In this document: one piece after another, positions 35,819-61,371 of the stretch | Layout of the letters: every line of letters begins with the position of its first letter | Position numbering within the stretch: position 1 is the first letter of the stretch | Source: Trema orientale | Lineage: Eukaryota; Streptophyta; Magnoliopsida; Rosales; Cannabaceae | Reading direction: 5' to 3' | Length of the DNA stretch: 64,000 nucleotides | Assembly: GCA_002914845.1 (NCBI GenBank) | Contig: JXTC01000096.1 | Span: 819,761-883,760 of the forward strand | The notes under the pieces: model-generated | Database searches by the model: none | What the model saw: only the letters and a program-made list of their open reading frames with translations | What the model was told of the DNA's origin: nothing | Made by a program: the position numbers and the translations under genes

Positions 35819-36014
35819 CACGTGGATGCATGATTCACTCCACACCCCATTAAAAAGTGTAGCAAAACCAAAATTAAAAGTTAGCTTTTGCATGAAAACT
35901 AACGTACCCAAAAAAAAAATGTATTATTAATATCCCACTAGTGGGTCCCACTCCCCCCATTTTTTAACCTTAAAAAAACTCTCACATATCCTAGCTCTTT
36001 TCCCTATTTATACA
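35819..36014 (+). promoter_or_regulatory. promoter of the small gene: G-box, TCP-type palindromes, TATA box
   Basis: A G-box core CACGTG is at 35819-35824, next to an RY-like ATGCATGA. The overlapping palindromes CCCACTAGTGGG (35934-35945) and GTGGGTCCCAC (35941-35951) fit the known TCP transcription-factor site pattern (GTGGNCCC / GGNCCCAC). A TATA-like TATTTATACA lies at 36005-36014, about 93 bp before the start codon and 54 bp after the TCP-type site. Arrangement and spacing fit a plant core promoter. The factor assignments are inference. Confidence 0.6.
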
Positions 36015-36106
36015 AAGCAGCATTGCTCCAATTGTTGCACTCAGCCTCCACTAGTCCACACTCAAAAATCACAAAAACAACTCAAAGGTAATATACTCTA
36101 ACAAAT

Positions 36107-36487
36107 ATGACACAAATGTGGCTTCTTTGGTGGCCAAAGAACACATTCTCCACCAAAAGACACAGCGAAGCCGTGACAACCGCCACCACGGCTTCAACCG
36201 CCATCTCCTCATGCAATAGATTTTCAACTTCTTCTCACTGTCCTTGTCTAACCAAAATGATGAGGAAGCTAAAGAAGCACGCTCGAATGATCGGCTTGGC
36301 GCCAAGCCGACAAGTTTCAACGCTCCAATGCAGCTATGATCCATTGAGCTATTCTCTCAACTTCGACGACACCAGCACGGGGTGCCGGAACTTGTTGGAT
36401 GAAGATTACTATCAGTTTTGCGCCTTCTCGTCGAGGTTCGTGGCCAACCCAAGAACCTGTCCAAGACCAGTTGCTTTGTCCCACTAG
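36107..36487 (+). CDS. small plant-specific protein with a YDPLSYSLNFDD motif, function unknown
   Basis: This intronless frame encodes 126 aa from the ATG at 36107 to a TAG at 36485-36487. The N-terminus (MTQMWLLWWPKN) and a Thr/Ser-rich stretch are followed by a basic segment (MMRKLKKHARMIG, about residues 50-62). The conserved C-terminal region follows, with YDPLSYSLNFDD at about 77-88 and EDYYQFCAFSSRFVANP at about 99-115. I recognise the YDP-x-SY-x-LNF…FSSRF combination as typical of a family of short, often stress-responsive plant proteins without known biochemistry. There is no clear signal peptide or membrane span. A TATA box and TCP-like sites lie just upstream. The gene is convergent with the remodeller gene. 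An upstream frame on the opposite strand is a shadow. Confidence 0.8.
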   Translation: MTQMWLLWWPKNTFSTKRHSEAVTTATTASTAISSCNRFSTSSHCPCLTKMMRKLKKHARMIGLAPSRQVSTLQCSYDPLSYSLNFDDTSTGCRNLLDEDYYQFCAFSSRFVANPRTCPRPVALSH

Positions 36488-37067
36488 CTGGCTAGAGGAG
36501 CTACTAATCAGTACTTCTAATAGGATATCTATAAGGAATTATGTTTCCGTTTCAAGGTTTTGTACCATTTAGGCTTGGTGATCGGCAATAGATGTTCATA
36601 TAGATCAATAGAGAGTATGAAATCTTCACTCCTTTACTTTCCTTTTTCTACAAATGATTACAAACATTAGTATTTACCAGCCTATGTTCACCAAGTGTGA
36701 GTTAAGTTTAACTATTAGTAGATAATATTTGGACATTAACAGTACTAAGATTGTTTTTGTTCTATTCATCTTATAATTTTAGGGGGATGAATGGTGTTAA
36801 TGCCAAGTTCTATTGAGTGTTGACAATCAGATCTGAACCTCACATCACATGGTGGGTGGGGGAGCGGGGGATGCTAGAGGGTGGGATGGTAATTTCACAT
36901 AGGAACTTTATGTATGTTGCTTGAGTTACATTACAGGGAGGTCTTTGGTTGAAATCTGACCTAAGTGTGAAGATTAGCTGAATTGATACCAGAAAGTGTT
37001 TATTAAATCAGCTATATATATATATGTATTTACATAAGAGAAGTAGCTCTACTATGAGTTGCCTCTT

Positions 37068-37101
<34 letters not shown>

Positions 37102-38000
37102 TATTGGCATGCATGTGCAAGTGAAGTACCATCTCCTAGCAAAATTGTTGAAAACGTTGCATTTTGAAACTTGAATTATATATTAGGGAGACAAATTTCC
37201 GTGATTAATGCTGGTAATTCTATTTTTATACATCAGACAGTTTTTCTACCAAAAAGTTTTTTATGTACACTTTGAATCACAAATTTTTCAGTATTTATAT
37301 AATCCCTTTTTCTTCAAGTCTCAAGGCAACATTTAGATCTTACAAAAAGAAAATAATAATTAAACTAAACTAAATTAAATCTGATTACCCTATTAATCTT
37401 GATGTATATGATCAGATGGTGCTATGTCATGAGCAAGCATATTCAACTTGATTAGTTTTCTTGTCAGTGGGTGACCCTCCCATGTGACATCACAAATCTG
37501 GAAATTGCTTTACCAAGGAGAATGTCAAATCTATGATCCATCAACATGGCCTTTTGACTCTATCCAAAAACCAGACAAATCTTTACTACTTTTTACTCAA
37601 CCTGAACTATAAATCAAAAAGGTTCAAAGAAAGTGACTCAATAAACCAAGAATACAATTCATAGATCACTTCTTAATAAATGAGCTTCTCACTAGCAACA
37701 CTTGTTTCACAGTTACCAGATTGATTCCTGCTTCTCAAATGTAAAATAGCACTTTTAATCTGTTACTGCGGATACTTTTATGTTAAGCAATATGGACTTC
37801 ATTTAGGACCACTAGCTATCAATTAACACGTTTTAGCTTTACTGTAAAGAACAATTTACTTCACAGATGTCCTTTACATACCCAATCCAGGAAAGGGTGA
37901 GGCAAAGTCAAAACTGCCTAAATTCCTTACTATAGTACACAAAAGTAAAGCATTCTCACCTGTACTTTCTAGCACCAGACTTGGTCCATTTCAGACTCTT
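36488..38000. other. intergenic region between convergent genes
   Basis: It contains the presumed 3' UTR of the small gene (to roughly 36700), a (GA)n microsatellite at 37070-37098 and otherwise featureless AT-rich DNA. The 3' UTR of the remodeller gene probably begins near 38000 on the minus strand. Confidence 0.5.
37070..37098. repeat. (AG)n microsatellite
   Basis: About 14 AG units. Confidence 0.95.
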
Positions 38001-38412
38001 CAGTCTTGAATGGTAAATACTAACTATAACCTTTACGAGCTCTGTTTCGACGCCGAAGAAAGCAGCAGCTCACAAATTGTTATGAAGAAATAGATGAGGA
38101 AACTTTCTACAAGTCCGGCACCAGTTTGGTACAATCCCATATCAACACCATTCTGAAGATATGGTGTTACTGGTCAGACATGGAAAGGAAAAAATAAGGC
38201 TCACAATCGAAGAGGCGTCGATGAAGCAAAGAAGGCAACACTATATTTTCATTCTCTAGGAGAAACTTTACATTGAGCTGTTTTAAACAAACCTATATTT
38301 GGCTAATCCATCACTCGCTTGACAACACCTACAAAAATTCGAGCACATTGGTGGAGAGTTTGAGCAGTACAAAAGAATGTGGTCCTTTTAATTTTCAGTT
38401 CTCAAATTACAG
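38001..38412 (-). other. probable 3' UTR of the CHR4-like gene
   Basis: Less AT-rich sequence continues past the stop codon (TAG, 38413-38415 on the minus strand) for roughly 400 bp. No canonical poly(A) signal was pinned down, so the end is a guess. Confidence 0.4.
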
Positions 38413-53693
<15,281 letters not shown>

Positions 53694-53696
53694 CTC

Positions 53697-53741
53697 TTAG
53701 TCCTGGGTCTTACATGCATGATCAGCTGTGACAATAAGCAT
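53697..53741 (-). CDS. upstream ORF 2 (14 codons), ending three bases before the main ATG
   Basis: The ATG at 53741 starts one base after the stop of uORF1, has A at -3, and encodes MLIVTADHACKTQD followed by TAA at 53697-53699. Only GAG separates this stop from the main start codon at 53693. This layout would be expected to lower initiation at the main ORF unless ribosomes scan past it. Confidence 0.5.
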   Translation of the reverse strand: MLIVTADHACKTQD

Positions 53742-53742
53742 G

Positions 53743-53826
53743 CTATGACTTCTTAATCATTGAAAAGTCAATAAATCTGAGCTTCTTCCCAGAAGTTTCA
53801 GGTACTACAATGGCTAACCAATTCAT
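53743..53826 (-). CDS. upstream ORF 1 (27 codons) in the CHR4-like leader
   Basis: The ATG at 53826 opens a frame encoding MNWLAIVVPETSGKKLRFID plus seven residues, ending in TAG at 53743-53745. The start lies two bases into the predicted leader exon, with G at -3. It is not in frame with the main ORF. Peptide conservation is unknown, so coding status is uncertain, but the ORF itself is plain in the sequence. Confidence 0.5.
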   Translation of the reverse strand: MNWLAIVVPETSGKKLRFIDFSMIKKS

Positions 53827-53828
53827 AC

Positions 53829-55907
53829 CTGCATTTAAATGTTCACAAGCATTAGAATTAAACAGTAGAAGAAGTAACGCAAACCCTAACAGAAATATGA
53901 ACATATATGACACATTTTGTCTTTGTGGATATAAATAATGAAAGACCCACCAACAAAAAATATTGGAGCTAGCACACTCATAACAGCAATTATTAACCTA
54001 AAGAAAATTTGACAAACTTCAATCATCAAGTATAAATAAGGATGTGGATCAGTAGCCAGAATAAGGGCTCCAGCAAAGTCCAATTTAAAATATGCTTGGC
54101 AGGATATCTAATCAATAATCAGAGACCTTTCCAACTGCTACCATGGAGCACTGAAGATGGGCAATTAACACAACTTTAGAAGGGCTAGTGCAAGTGCACT
54201 CAATATGCCAAAAGGAAAAAAGAATAACAGAAATCAAATTCTGACACCTCTGGAGGAAAGCAGCAAAAAAAACATAACAATCAGATTTGAATTAGATCCT
54301 TCCTTCCCCATTAGCAAAACGAAAAATAATTAGATACATTCACTCTGAACTCCAAACAGTCACTAGTTAGATATCACATCATAAATGCATGAAATCATAG
54401 CTTGTGTATTTGCTTCAAGGGTTCCAACTAACCCCATGGCATATTCAAAGTCCAGAAAAGTCCATATTCCCAGTCAAGAAGAAAGAACTGGATAAGAAAA
54501 GGATAACTCAGGACCACTGTTTGAATATATGAGATAACAAGTAAGATAATACGAGAATGATCATAACATCATTAGCTTTTCCCAACCTTTATCTCTCTGC
54601 AGTCCAGACAATCAGTGATTTAGATATCACACCGTATGCATGAAAGATCTCCATACATTTAGAAGAGTCTTGCTGCTTCATTGAGTTTCGAGAAGCACGG
54701 CCAAGAGCCTATAAACATCTAATTGATACTATCAGTCCAAGTGATTGCAGGTGCTAGACCTTGAAATAGTTAAGCCAAATGGAAAATAAACCTTGTACCA
54801 AAAACTAGTTTGTCAACAACATTTAAATTTTGATACTATCAGTTTTAAAACAACTACTAATATCCTTGGAATAAAGCAACAGCAAATATCAATAAGGACC
54901 AAGAATCTGCTGATATTAGCTCAAAATAAATAATGACCATATGGAATATACAAAATCACAACATTTTCGAATCTAGAAAGACATGAGATTATGAGTTAAC
55001 CCATGAAAATATGACCACCTGCCAACGTAAGTTCACCAATATGGCTACAACAAACTATGAAAATGGAACATTTTTCAACTGAACATGGTAGTATACTCAA
55101 ATGATTAACAAACACATGTCTCACCTAAAGACAATAGAAAACTACAGAGTTTCCTAGCGTCTCAGCCAGCTTAACTCATCCTTCACTATTCTCACAAGTA
55201 AAAGCAGGAAACTAGTTCAACAGAACTTTTTTGACCGTATAAACATTTAAGCAGCAATTAGACTCTAATGCTAGGCAATAGATCCCTGATTCGACATAAT
55301 GAACTGAACACGGAATCTTCAGTTGGATATGCAACATGCAACTGCAATTCACTTCATATACCATGAGAATGATACTCAGATAGCACATTCCCAAATACCC
55401 AATTGGAAGCTACATGAAAATACTCATATGCAAATATTCAAAACTGCCAAACTTGACCAGAAAGCCGTTGAAAAAGTCCAACACATCATAATCCAAACAA
55501 TTGTATCTAATGAGCCATCTTTGCCAATCTCTAGGTCATCAAATGTCAAATGCAGTCCACCAAATGAAATTTATGAAATTCTACCAATCAATCCACAAGA
55601 ATACAAGCATGCAAAACACATTCAGCTCATGCTAACTCCAAAACCCCATTTCACAATCCATTAATCCTCCAAACCACTTCAAAACCCAAACAAACAAACT
55701 CTCCAACAATACCAAACTATTCAGTACCAATCAAAACTGAAGAGAAAAAGAACACACACTTTCTCAAGAACCAAACAACATCCACATCAAAATGAGCAGA
55801 AAATCACAAATGGGTCAGCTTGAAATTCCACAAATTCAGATACCCTTATCAAGTTTCAACCAAAAAAAAATGAGCAAAAAGCATAAGAAAAAGAAAAAGA
55901 AAAGTTA
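53829..55907 (-). other. predicted 5' UTR intron of the CHR4-like gene
   Basis: The donor CATCTGG/GTAACTTTTC near 55907 and the acceptor at 53829-53831 would define an intron of about 2.1 kb. The interior is AT-rich with no recognised gene or transposon domains. First introns in the leader are common in plant housekeeping genes and often raise expression; that role is inference. Confidence 0.5.
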
Positions 55908-56239
55908 CCCAGATGAATTGAGCAGCCTGGCAATCTCTGTAATGGATCAAAAACCCAATACAACAAGCAATCTCAGGGACTGAACAATCTAGAGAGAGAG
56001 AGAGATAAACAGATATAGAGAGAGAGAGAAAGAGAGGGGATTAGGGCATGGAAGCTCGGGGAGACATTTGAGAGAAAGAGTACGAGAAAGAAAGAGACAG
56101 AGACAACAAGAGAGAGAAACTCAATATAAAGAGAGAGAAAGAAAGAGATAGTTTTTCTTTTTTCCTTTTTTTCCTTTTTTCTTTTTTTTACTTTTTTTAA
56201 TTAAAAATTATTTTATTTGTATTTTGTTCTAAGTTAGAG

Positions 56240-56270
<31 letters not shown>

Positions 56271-56300
56271 AGTATATAGATATATATATATATACGGATT
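55908..56300 (-). promoter_or_regulatory. 5' UTR exon 1 and core promoter of the CHR4-like gene
   Basis: On the coding (minus) strand the region is strongly CT-rich (GA tracts at 55990-56150 and 56245-56271 on plus), as often seen around plant transcription starts. A TATA-like (TA)n stretch lies at about 56273-56295. The transcription start probably lies between 56000 and 56250. Exact positions are not determined. Confidence 0.45.
56245..56271. repeat. (GA)n microsatellite near the CHR4-like promoter
   Basis: About 13 GA units. It reads as CT on the gene's strand. Confidence 0.93.
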
Positions 56301-57119
56301 CGCCGGGGTCATAGGACGGGGCTTCAATCTGACATGGCAGGAGAGAGAGAGATAGAGTGTGTTTTTGTGGGGTGTTCTGTTTGCCTGTTGGTGTTGGTGT
56401 TGGTGTTATTGGTGATGTCGTTGATGTTGAACCCCAATGTACCGAACCACTCATATCTTGCCACGTGGCATCACAGGTTTCACTTCCCAAACGTTTTTTT
56501 TTTCTCATTTTTTTTTTCACATTCTCTTTTTATTTTTATTTTTTTGGTTCTCTCTCTTGATGAATGAAGAATGAAAAAAAGTGTAGGGGAAGGAGATGTT
56601 TCTATTGTATTCCCATAATCTTTTGGAGGGCTAAGGCAACTCAATTGCTTTGCTGCGTTTTGTTATGGACAATGGACTACTATTATCTTTCTCTCTCTTA
56701 CTTTCTATTTGCAGCCTTATTTTGCTCTCTCTTCTTTTCTTTTTTTCTTTCTTTTTTTTTTGCCTTATCTCAAGCGGAGCTTTTGTTCTTCTATTCATAG
56801 TTTTTCTTTTGTTTTCAGTGTCTTGAACTTGCATGTGTAAATTTTGTAGTTTTTTGTGATAGATTTGAACAATGTACTAAATATTAGTCTAACTTCTTTT
56901 CTAACCCTTTTTTTTCGTCGCAAAATGCTATTTTTTTTAGTTTAGGCGGAATGACGTTATTTTTTCTATTTTTAGAAATAATTATATGGACAAATCATTG
57001 CTTGCGTGCATGGTGTATAAACTAAACACATGTTACGTGAAAGCATTTATCTGCACGATAGAGTTATGAAATGACCAAAAGAAGCAATATTTTTATTTCA
57101 GTGACACTGAATTAGTAGG

Positions 57120-57181
57120 ACGTAGATTTGTGATTTGGTCGTTATTCTTTACGTAGATTTGTGATTTGGTCGTTATTCTTT
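57120..57181 (+). repeat. 31-bp direct repeat, two copies
   Basis: ACGTAGATTTGTGATTTGGT plus CGTTATTCTTT occurs twice in immediate succession, nearly without change. The duplication is recent. Confidence 0.93.
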
Positions 57182-57347
57182 CATTCTAGACCGTTATTCC
57201 TTGATAAAGAACTTTTTGTTTTACTATTTTAGGTCTGAAAAGCGGCTACCACGTGTAATATCTCATCCAATGGTTATACATTCTTTATTAGTCACCTAAC
57301 CGAAAGCTTAAATATCATATTTTTAATATTATTCTATTTAGGGTTAA

Positions 57348-57690
57348 TTCTATTGTTACTCCGTGAACCTGAAATATTACCAAAATTTTTATTAGGTCAT
57401 TGACTTTCAACGAATCTTATATTTGGTCCTTGAACTATATTTATACCTCAGTTTTGTCCTTAAACTTTTACATGCTATATTTTACTACATTGAGTTTATC
57501 CCAATTTTATTCCCTAGCTTTTAACAATATTGTTCAAATTAAGAGGGAAAAAAAAGCATAATTTTCTACCATAACATAAAATTTGAAAGTTTAGGAATCA
57601 ATCTGAGACCGAAAAGAAAAAACAAAGTTTAAGGACCGAGTCTAGGATATTTAGAAAGTTATGGTCCAAAATGGGATTTAAGTTATTTTT
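57348..57690. mobile_element. old fold-back element in duplication unit 1
   Basis: The left arm (TTTGGTCCTTGAACTATA and neighbours, about 57411) is partly complementary to the right arm (TTAAGGACCGAGTCTAGGAT, about 57630; GGTCCAAAATGGG, about 57663). A homologous element occupies 60470-61270 in unit 2, so it predates the duplication. Ends are approximate. Confidence 0.55.
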
Positions 57691-57835
57691 AGTGACTGAT
57701 AAATTGGATTAGCCATTATGTTTGAAAGATAAGGTTAGTCTTGAAGTTAGATAATAATAATTAATCATTAGTCATAAAATGTTTCATCAAGTTTAACTAA
57801 AAATAAGGACGCTAATGTGATTGAGCTTGAAAATA

Positions 57836-58578
57836 AGGGATAATGATATAAAAATACTCACTTTTAAATTTTTGCAAAATAATAATATGACTTTTGAATT
57901 TCTGCAAAATAATACCTTCATTTTTGGATTCTGCAAATTAATACTCTGATAATTAAAAGACTTACAAATTAATACCCTGACATTTAAAATTCCTATAAAT
58001 TTGTATCCTTGATGCCCAATTAATTGATTTTAATAATAAAAAGATGGTAGTAGCCCTCATTAACTTAATAAAAAATTATTAAATAATAATAAAACTTTTA
58101 AAAAATATTTATAATTAGATTATTTAACTTTTTATTTAAAAAATAAAAATAAAAAATTAGAACAAAAGGTAAAAATGGTTAATTGTTAAGAAAAAAAAAG
58201 AAATATGAGAGGTAAAAAAAATTGTGTTTTTCACAATTAACCAAAAAAAGTAGTTATAAAATAACTTCTGATAATATATTAATATACAAATATTTCTAAT
58301 AAGTGAATGAGAGGTATTTATATTTTTTAATTTGCTCATAGTATAAATTTGTAAAAAAAAAAAAAAAGCTGAGGGTATTAATTTATAGAAATCGTAAATA
58401 TTAGGGTATTAATTTACAGAATTCAAAAGTGATGGTAATAATTTATAGAAATTATAAATTTAAGAATATTAATTTACAGAATTTTAAAAGTGAGGTTATA
58501 AATTTGTAGAAATTCAAAAGTCATGGTATTTTTTATAAAAAAAGTCAATAATAATGGTATTTTTATGTAATTAATCCT
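57836..58578. mobile_element. fold-back element with internal repeats in unit 1
   Basis: It begins AGGGATAATGATATAAAAAT and ends ATTTTTATGTAATTAATCCT, which are inverted. The interior has several repeats of the type TTTTGAATTTCTGCAAAATA on the left and TTAATTTACAGAATTC on the right. Flanks GAAAATA and AAAAATA suggest a 7-bp target duplication, as for the 31793 element whose end is also AGGGATAAT. Confidence 0.72.
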
Positions 58579-58946
58579 AAAAATAAAAGGATCCCAGTGT
58601 ATATTCTGTTTTCACATATAAAAATGTGTTAATATAGATATTATTGTCTCGGAAATGCCATTGTAATATTGGTATAAATAGAAAGGTTCTAGCCCTTGTT
58701 CCAGTCACAGTTTTCTTTTGTCAATGTCTTATGATTTTGTAAAATTTTTATCAATTTTGTCATAGATTCGAACAATCTGCCAAATATTGATTTAACTCTT
58801 TTTTTTAAAACGTTTTTTTTGAAAAGTTTTTTTTTTAACTATTATCTCTTTCATTTTTTATTTTTATTTCGAAATGTCGTTCTTTTTTTTTTAATTAAAA
58901 AATTTGATTCACTATTGATTACATGCATGATATACTAAAACACTAA

Positions 58947-59589
58947 GGGTCCGTTTGGTTGCAGTGGTAGAATAGTAATGGTAATGGTAATAGTAATCAG
59001 ACTGGAATGGAAAAGAATGGAAATGTAATTATGTTGTTTGGTTGAAGTGGTGGAATCAGTAGCTGAATGGACATTCTTATGTTTGGTTAACTGTGGANNN
59101 NNNNNNNNNNNNNNNNNNNNNNNNNNNNNNNNNNNNNNNNNNNNNNNNNNNNNNNNNNNNNNNNNNNNNNNNNNNNNNNNNNNNNNNNNNNNNNNNNNNN
59201 NNNNNNNNNNNNNNNNNNNNNNNNNNNNNNNNNNNNNNNNNNNNNNNNNNNNNNNNNNNNNNNNNNNNNNNNNNNNNNNNNNNNNNNNNNNNNNNNNNNN
59301 NNNNNNNNNNNNNNNNNNNNNNNNNNNNNNNNNNNNNNNNNNNNNNNNNNNNNNNNNNNNNNNNNNNNNNNNNNNNNNNNNNNNNNNNNNNNNNNNNNNN
59401 NNNNNNNNNNNNNNNNNNNNNNNNNNNNNNNNNNNNNNNNNNNNNNNNNNNNNNNGAATAGAATTCCACTTTTTTCATTCCAATGGAAAGGCTTTTCCTA
59501 TTTGGATTTTCAAACCAAACAATGGAATTGGGTCATTTTGGAATTGTTTCCATTCCATTCCATTCCATTACCCCTAAACAAACATGACC
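58947..59589. mobile_element. PIF/Harbinger-like MITE 1, containing assembly gap
   Basis: It begins GGGTCCGTTTGGTTGCAG and ends AAACAAACATGACC, with TAA on both sides (58944-58946 and 59590-59592). A TAA/TTA 3-bp target duplication and GGG-type ends fit Tourist/Harbinger MITEs. The interior is GGAATGG/CCATTCC-rich, so it would fold back. 358 Ns (59098-59455) lie in the centre, so its true length is unknown. Confidence 0.72.
59098..59455. other. assembly gap (358 N)
   Basis: A run of N within a hairpin-forming MITE. Any translation across it is meaningless. Confidence 0.99.
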
Positions 59590-59648
59590 TAAGTCTTTGA
59601 GAATTGAAATGACCAAAAGAAGCAATGTCTGTCTTTTGATGACACTTA

Positions 59649-60115
59649 GGGGCCATTTGGTATGGGGTAATCTTTAGGTGGGAATGGGTATCTCAATGCA
59701 TCCCCATGTTTGGTACTATTTTAATACCCAGTAAAGTAATCACCTCGGAAATCAAATCCTCTTAAGTGGGGGTCATCTGAAAGTTACCAAAATATGTGGA
59801 TTTCAAATGACCCCCCATCTAAAACCCACCCTAAAAAATGAAATAAAAAAAAAAATACGACATCCTAGGAACCGTAGCAAATTATTTATTTTATACTAAC
59901 AAATTTTATTATTTTATAAGTAATTTAATTTTTTAATTTTAAGTTAAGCACATTCCCATGTGCAACCAAACACAGTTATTTAACATCCCAGGAATCATAG
60001 ACAAGATTACTGTGTGCAACCAAACACAGTTATTCTGGATATCAGACAATCATATCACCATCTTCAGCATTCCTATTAATCTAAAAACTGAGATTACCTT
60101 GTACCAAATGGTCCC
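59649..60115. mobile_element. PIF/Harbinger-like MITE 2
   Basis: 467 bp. It begins GGGGCCATTTGGTATGG and ends GTACCAAATGGTCCC, which are inverted, with TTA target duplications (59646-59648 and 60116-60118). No coding capacity. Confidence 0.85.
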
Positions 60116-60761
60116 TTATTCTTTCGCTCTAAATTGTAATTCATAAAATAGGACCTTTGTTTTACCATCCTAATACTAGCACGTGTAATAATACATCCTC
60201 CAACTGTCATATATTCTTTAATAGTCTCGCACCAAAAGCTTAATTATCATTTAGACGAGTGTTAAATACACTCTTTTTATCCCTCTCTTTCATACTCTCC
60301 AGTCTCACTGTCTGACATATGGCTTCATTATCCAGTTAATATTTTAATAATATAATAAATCATAGTAGAATTCAAGTTTCAAGCAGTAAGACTGAGTACA
60401 AAAGAGAGTGTAGTTAGCATTTCTCTTATCACTTGAGCTCAAATTTTGAACATTATTTTGTTTAGGGTGATTCTAGTTTTAGTCCCTAAAAATTAACAGA
60501 ATCTTAGTTAGGTACATAACTCTCAAAATATCTCATATTTCGTCCATGAATTACGTTTTTTTTCCCCCTCAACTTCGTCCAAAAACTTCTAAGTATTACA
60601 ATCTACTACCACCCTAAACTGTGTTTTTTTCTTTTAATCTCAACTTTAGTCATTAGTTTATAATAGAATCATTAAAACTAAGACTATAGGCCGAGCTTGA
60701 AAAAAAAAATAAAAAAAAAACTATAATTCTGGGTATCATATTGTAACATTTGAAAGTTTAA

Positions 60762-61179
60762 GGCTATGTTTGGTAGAGAGAAAAGAAAGTACGAGGGTAG
60801 GGGGGAAAAAAATGTGTAGAATGGAAAAGAAAGTGTATTTTCTCCATTATTATTAGGTATGTAGGAAGGAAAAAAATTAGTATATTTTAAAATAACTGTT
60901 TTGCCCTTTTTATTAAAATTTTAAAATTAATGTATAAGGTTATTTTAGTAAATTCATCTTCACACATTGATAAAAAACTTTCTCTTCTCCTTTTCTCTTC
61001 ATTTTTTGGGGGGAAAAATATTTGTGTAGGGCTCACTATTTTTTTCCTTTCCTTTTTCTCGCATTTTTTCTTTCTCTTCCCTCTTCTCTTCTACTAGATA
61101 ACCCAACTTTTTAGTGTTCCACTATTTTTTCCTCAAACTTTTTCCTTTCTCTCCATTTTCCTTCCTACCAAATATAGCC
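60762..61179. mobile_element. PIF/Harbinger-like MITE 3
   Basis: 418 bp. It begins GGCTATGTTTGGTAGAGAG and ends CCTACCAAATATAGCC, with TAA on both sides (60759-60761 and 61180-61182). It is nested in the older fold-back element of unit 2. Unit 1 shows the empty site at 57585-57600 (GAAAGTTTAGGAATCA). Confidence 0.88.
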
Positions 61180-61371
61180 TAAGAATCATACGGAGACAAA
61201 AGTATAGTTCAGAGACCATGTTTGGGATATTTTAAAATACATGGACCAAAATGTCCTTCTGTTTAATGATTAGGTTAGCTTTTATCATTCAATAAAAATC
61301 TAACAATCAACCATTAATTTTTCATCAAGTTTAACTAAAAGAGACGATCAAATGTAAATGGGCTTAAAATA

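Larger units (their letters stand above)
53694..53828 (-). other. 5' UTR exon 2 of the CHR4-like gene, with two uORFs
   Basis: An acceptor (AAATGCAG) lies just upstream on the minus strand, so the leader exon runs from 53828 down to the start codon at 53693. It carries two upstream ORFs described separately. The boundary is predicted from splice consensus and pairing with a donor near 55907. Confidence 0.65.
56815..58707. repeat. tandem segmental duplication, unit 1
   Basis: Non-coding segment starting TTTCAGTGTCTTGAACTTG and ending after TAATATTGGTATAAATAG. Ordered matches link it to 58708-62000: GAACAAT…CAAATATT, GAAATGACCAAAAGAAGCAA, ACGTGTAATA…CATCC, CATATATTCTTTA-like, AAAAGCTTAA-like, GTTTAGGGT-like, CATCAAGTTTAACTAAAA, AAATAAAAGGAT, and AATATTGGTATAA. 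It also has its own 31-bp tandem copy at about 57120-57181. Confidence 0.82.

Noticed and set aside
56334..56834. Overlapping open frames on both strands with hydrophobic stretches
   Set aside because: They come from T-, CT- and GA-rich low-complexity DNA at the promoter. No domain and poor start contexts.
59038..59577. 179-codon frame reading across the N run
   Set aside because: Most of it is undetermined sequence inside a MITE.
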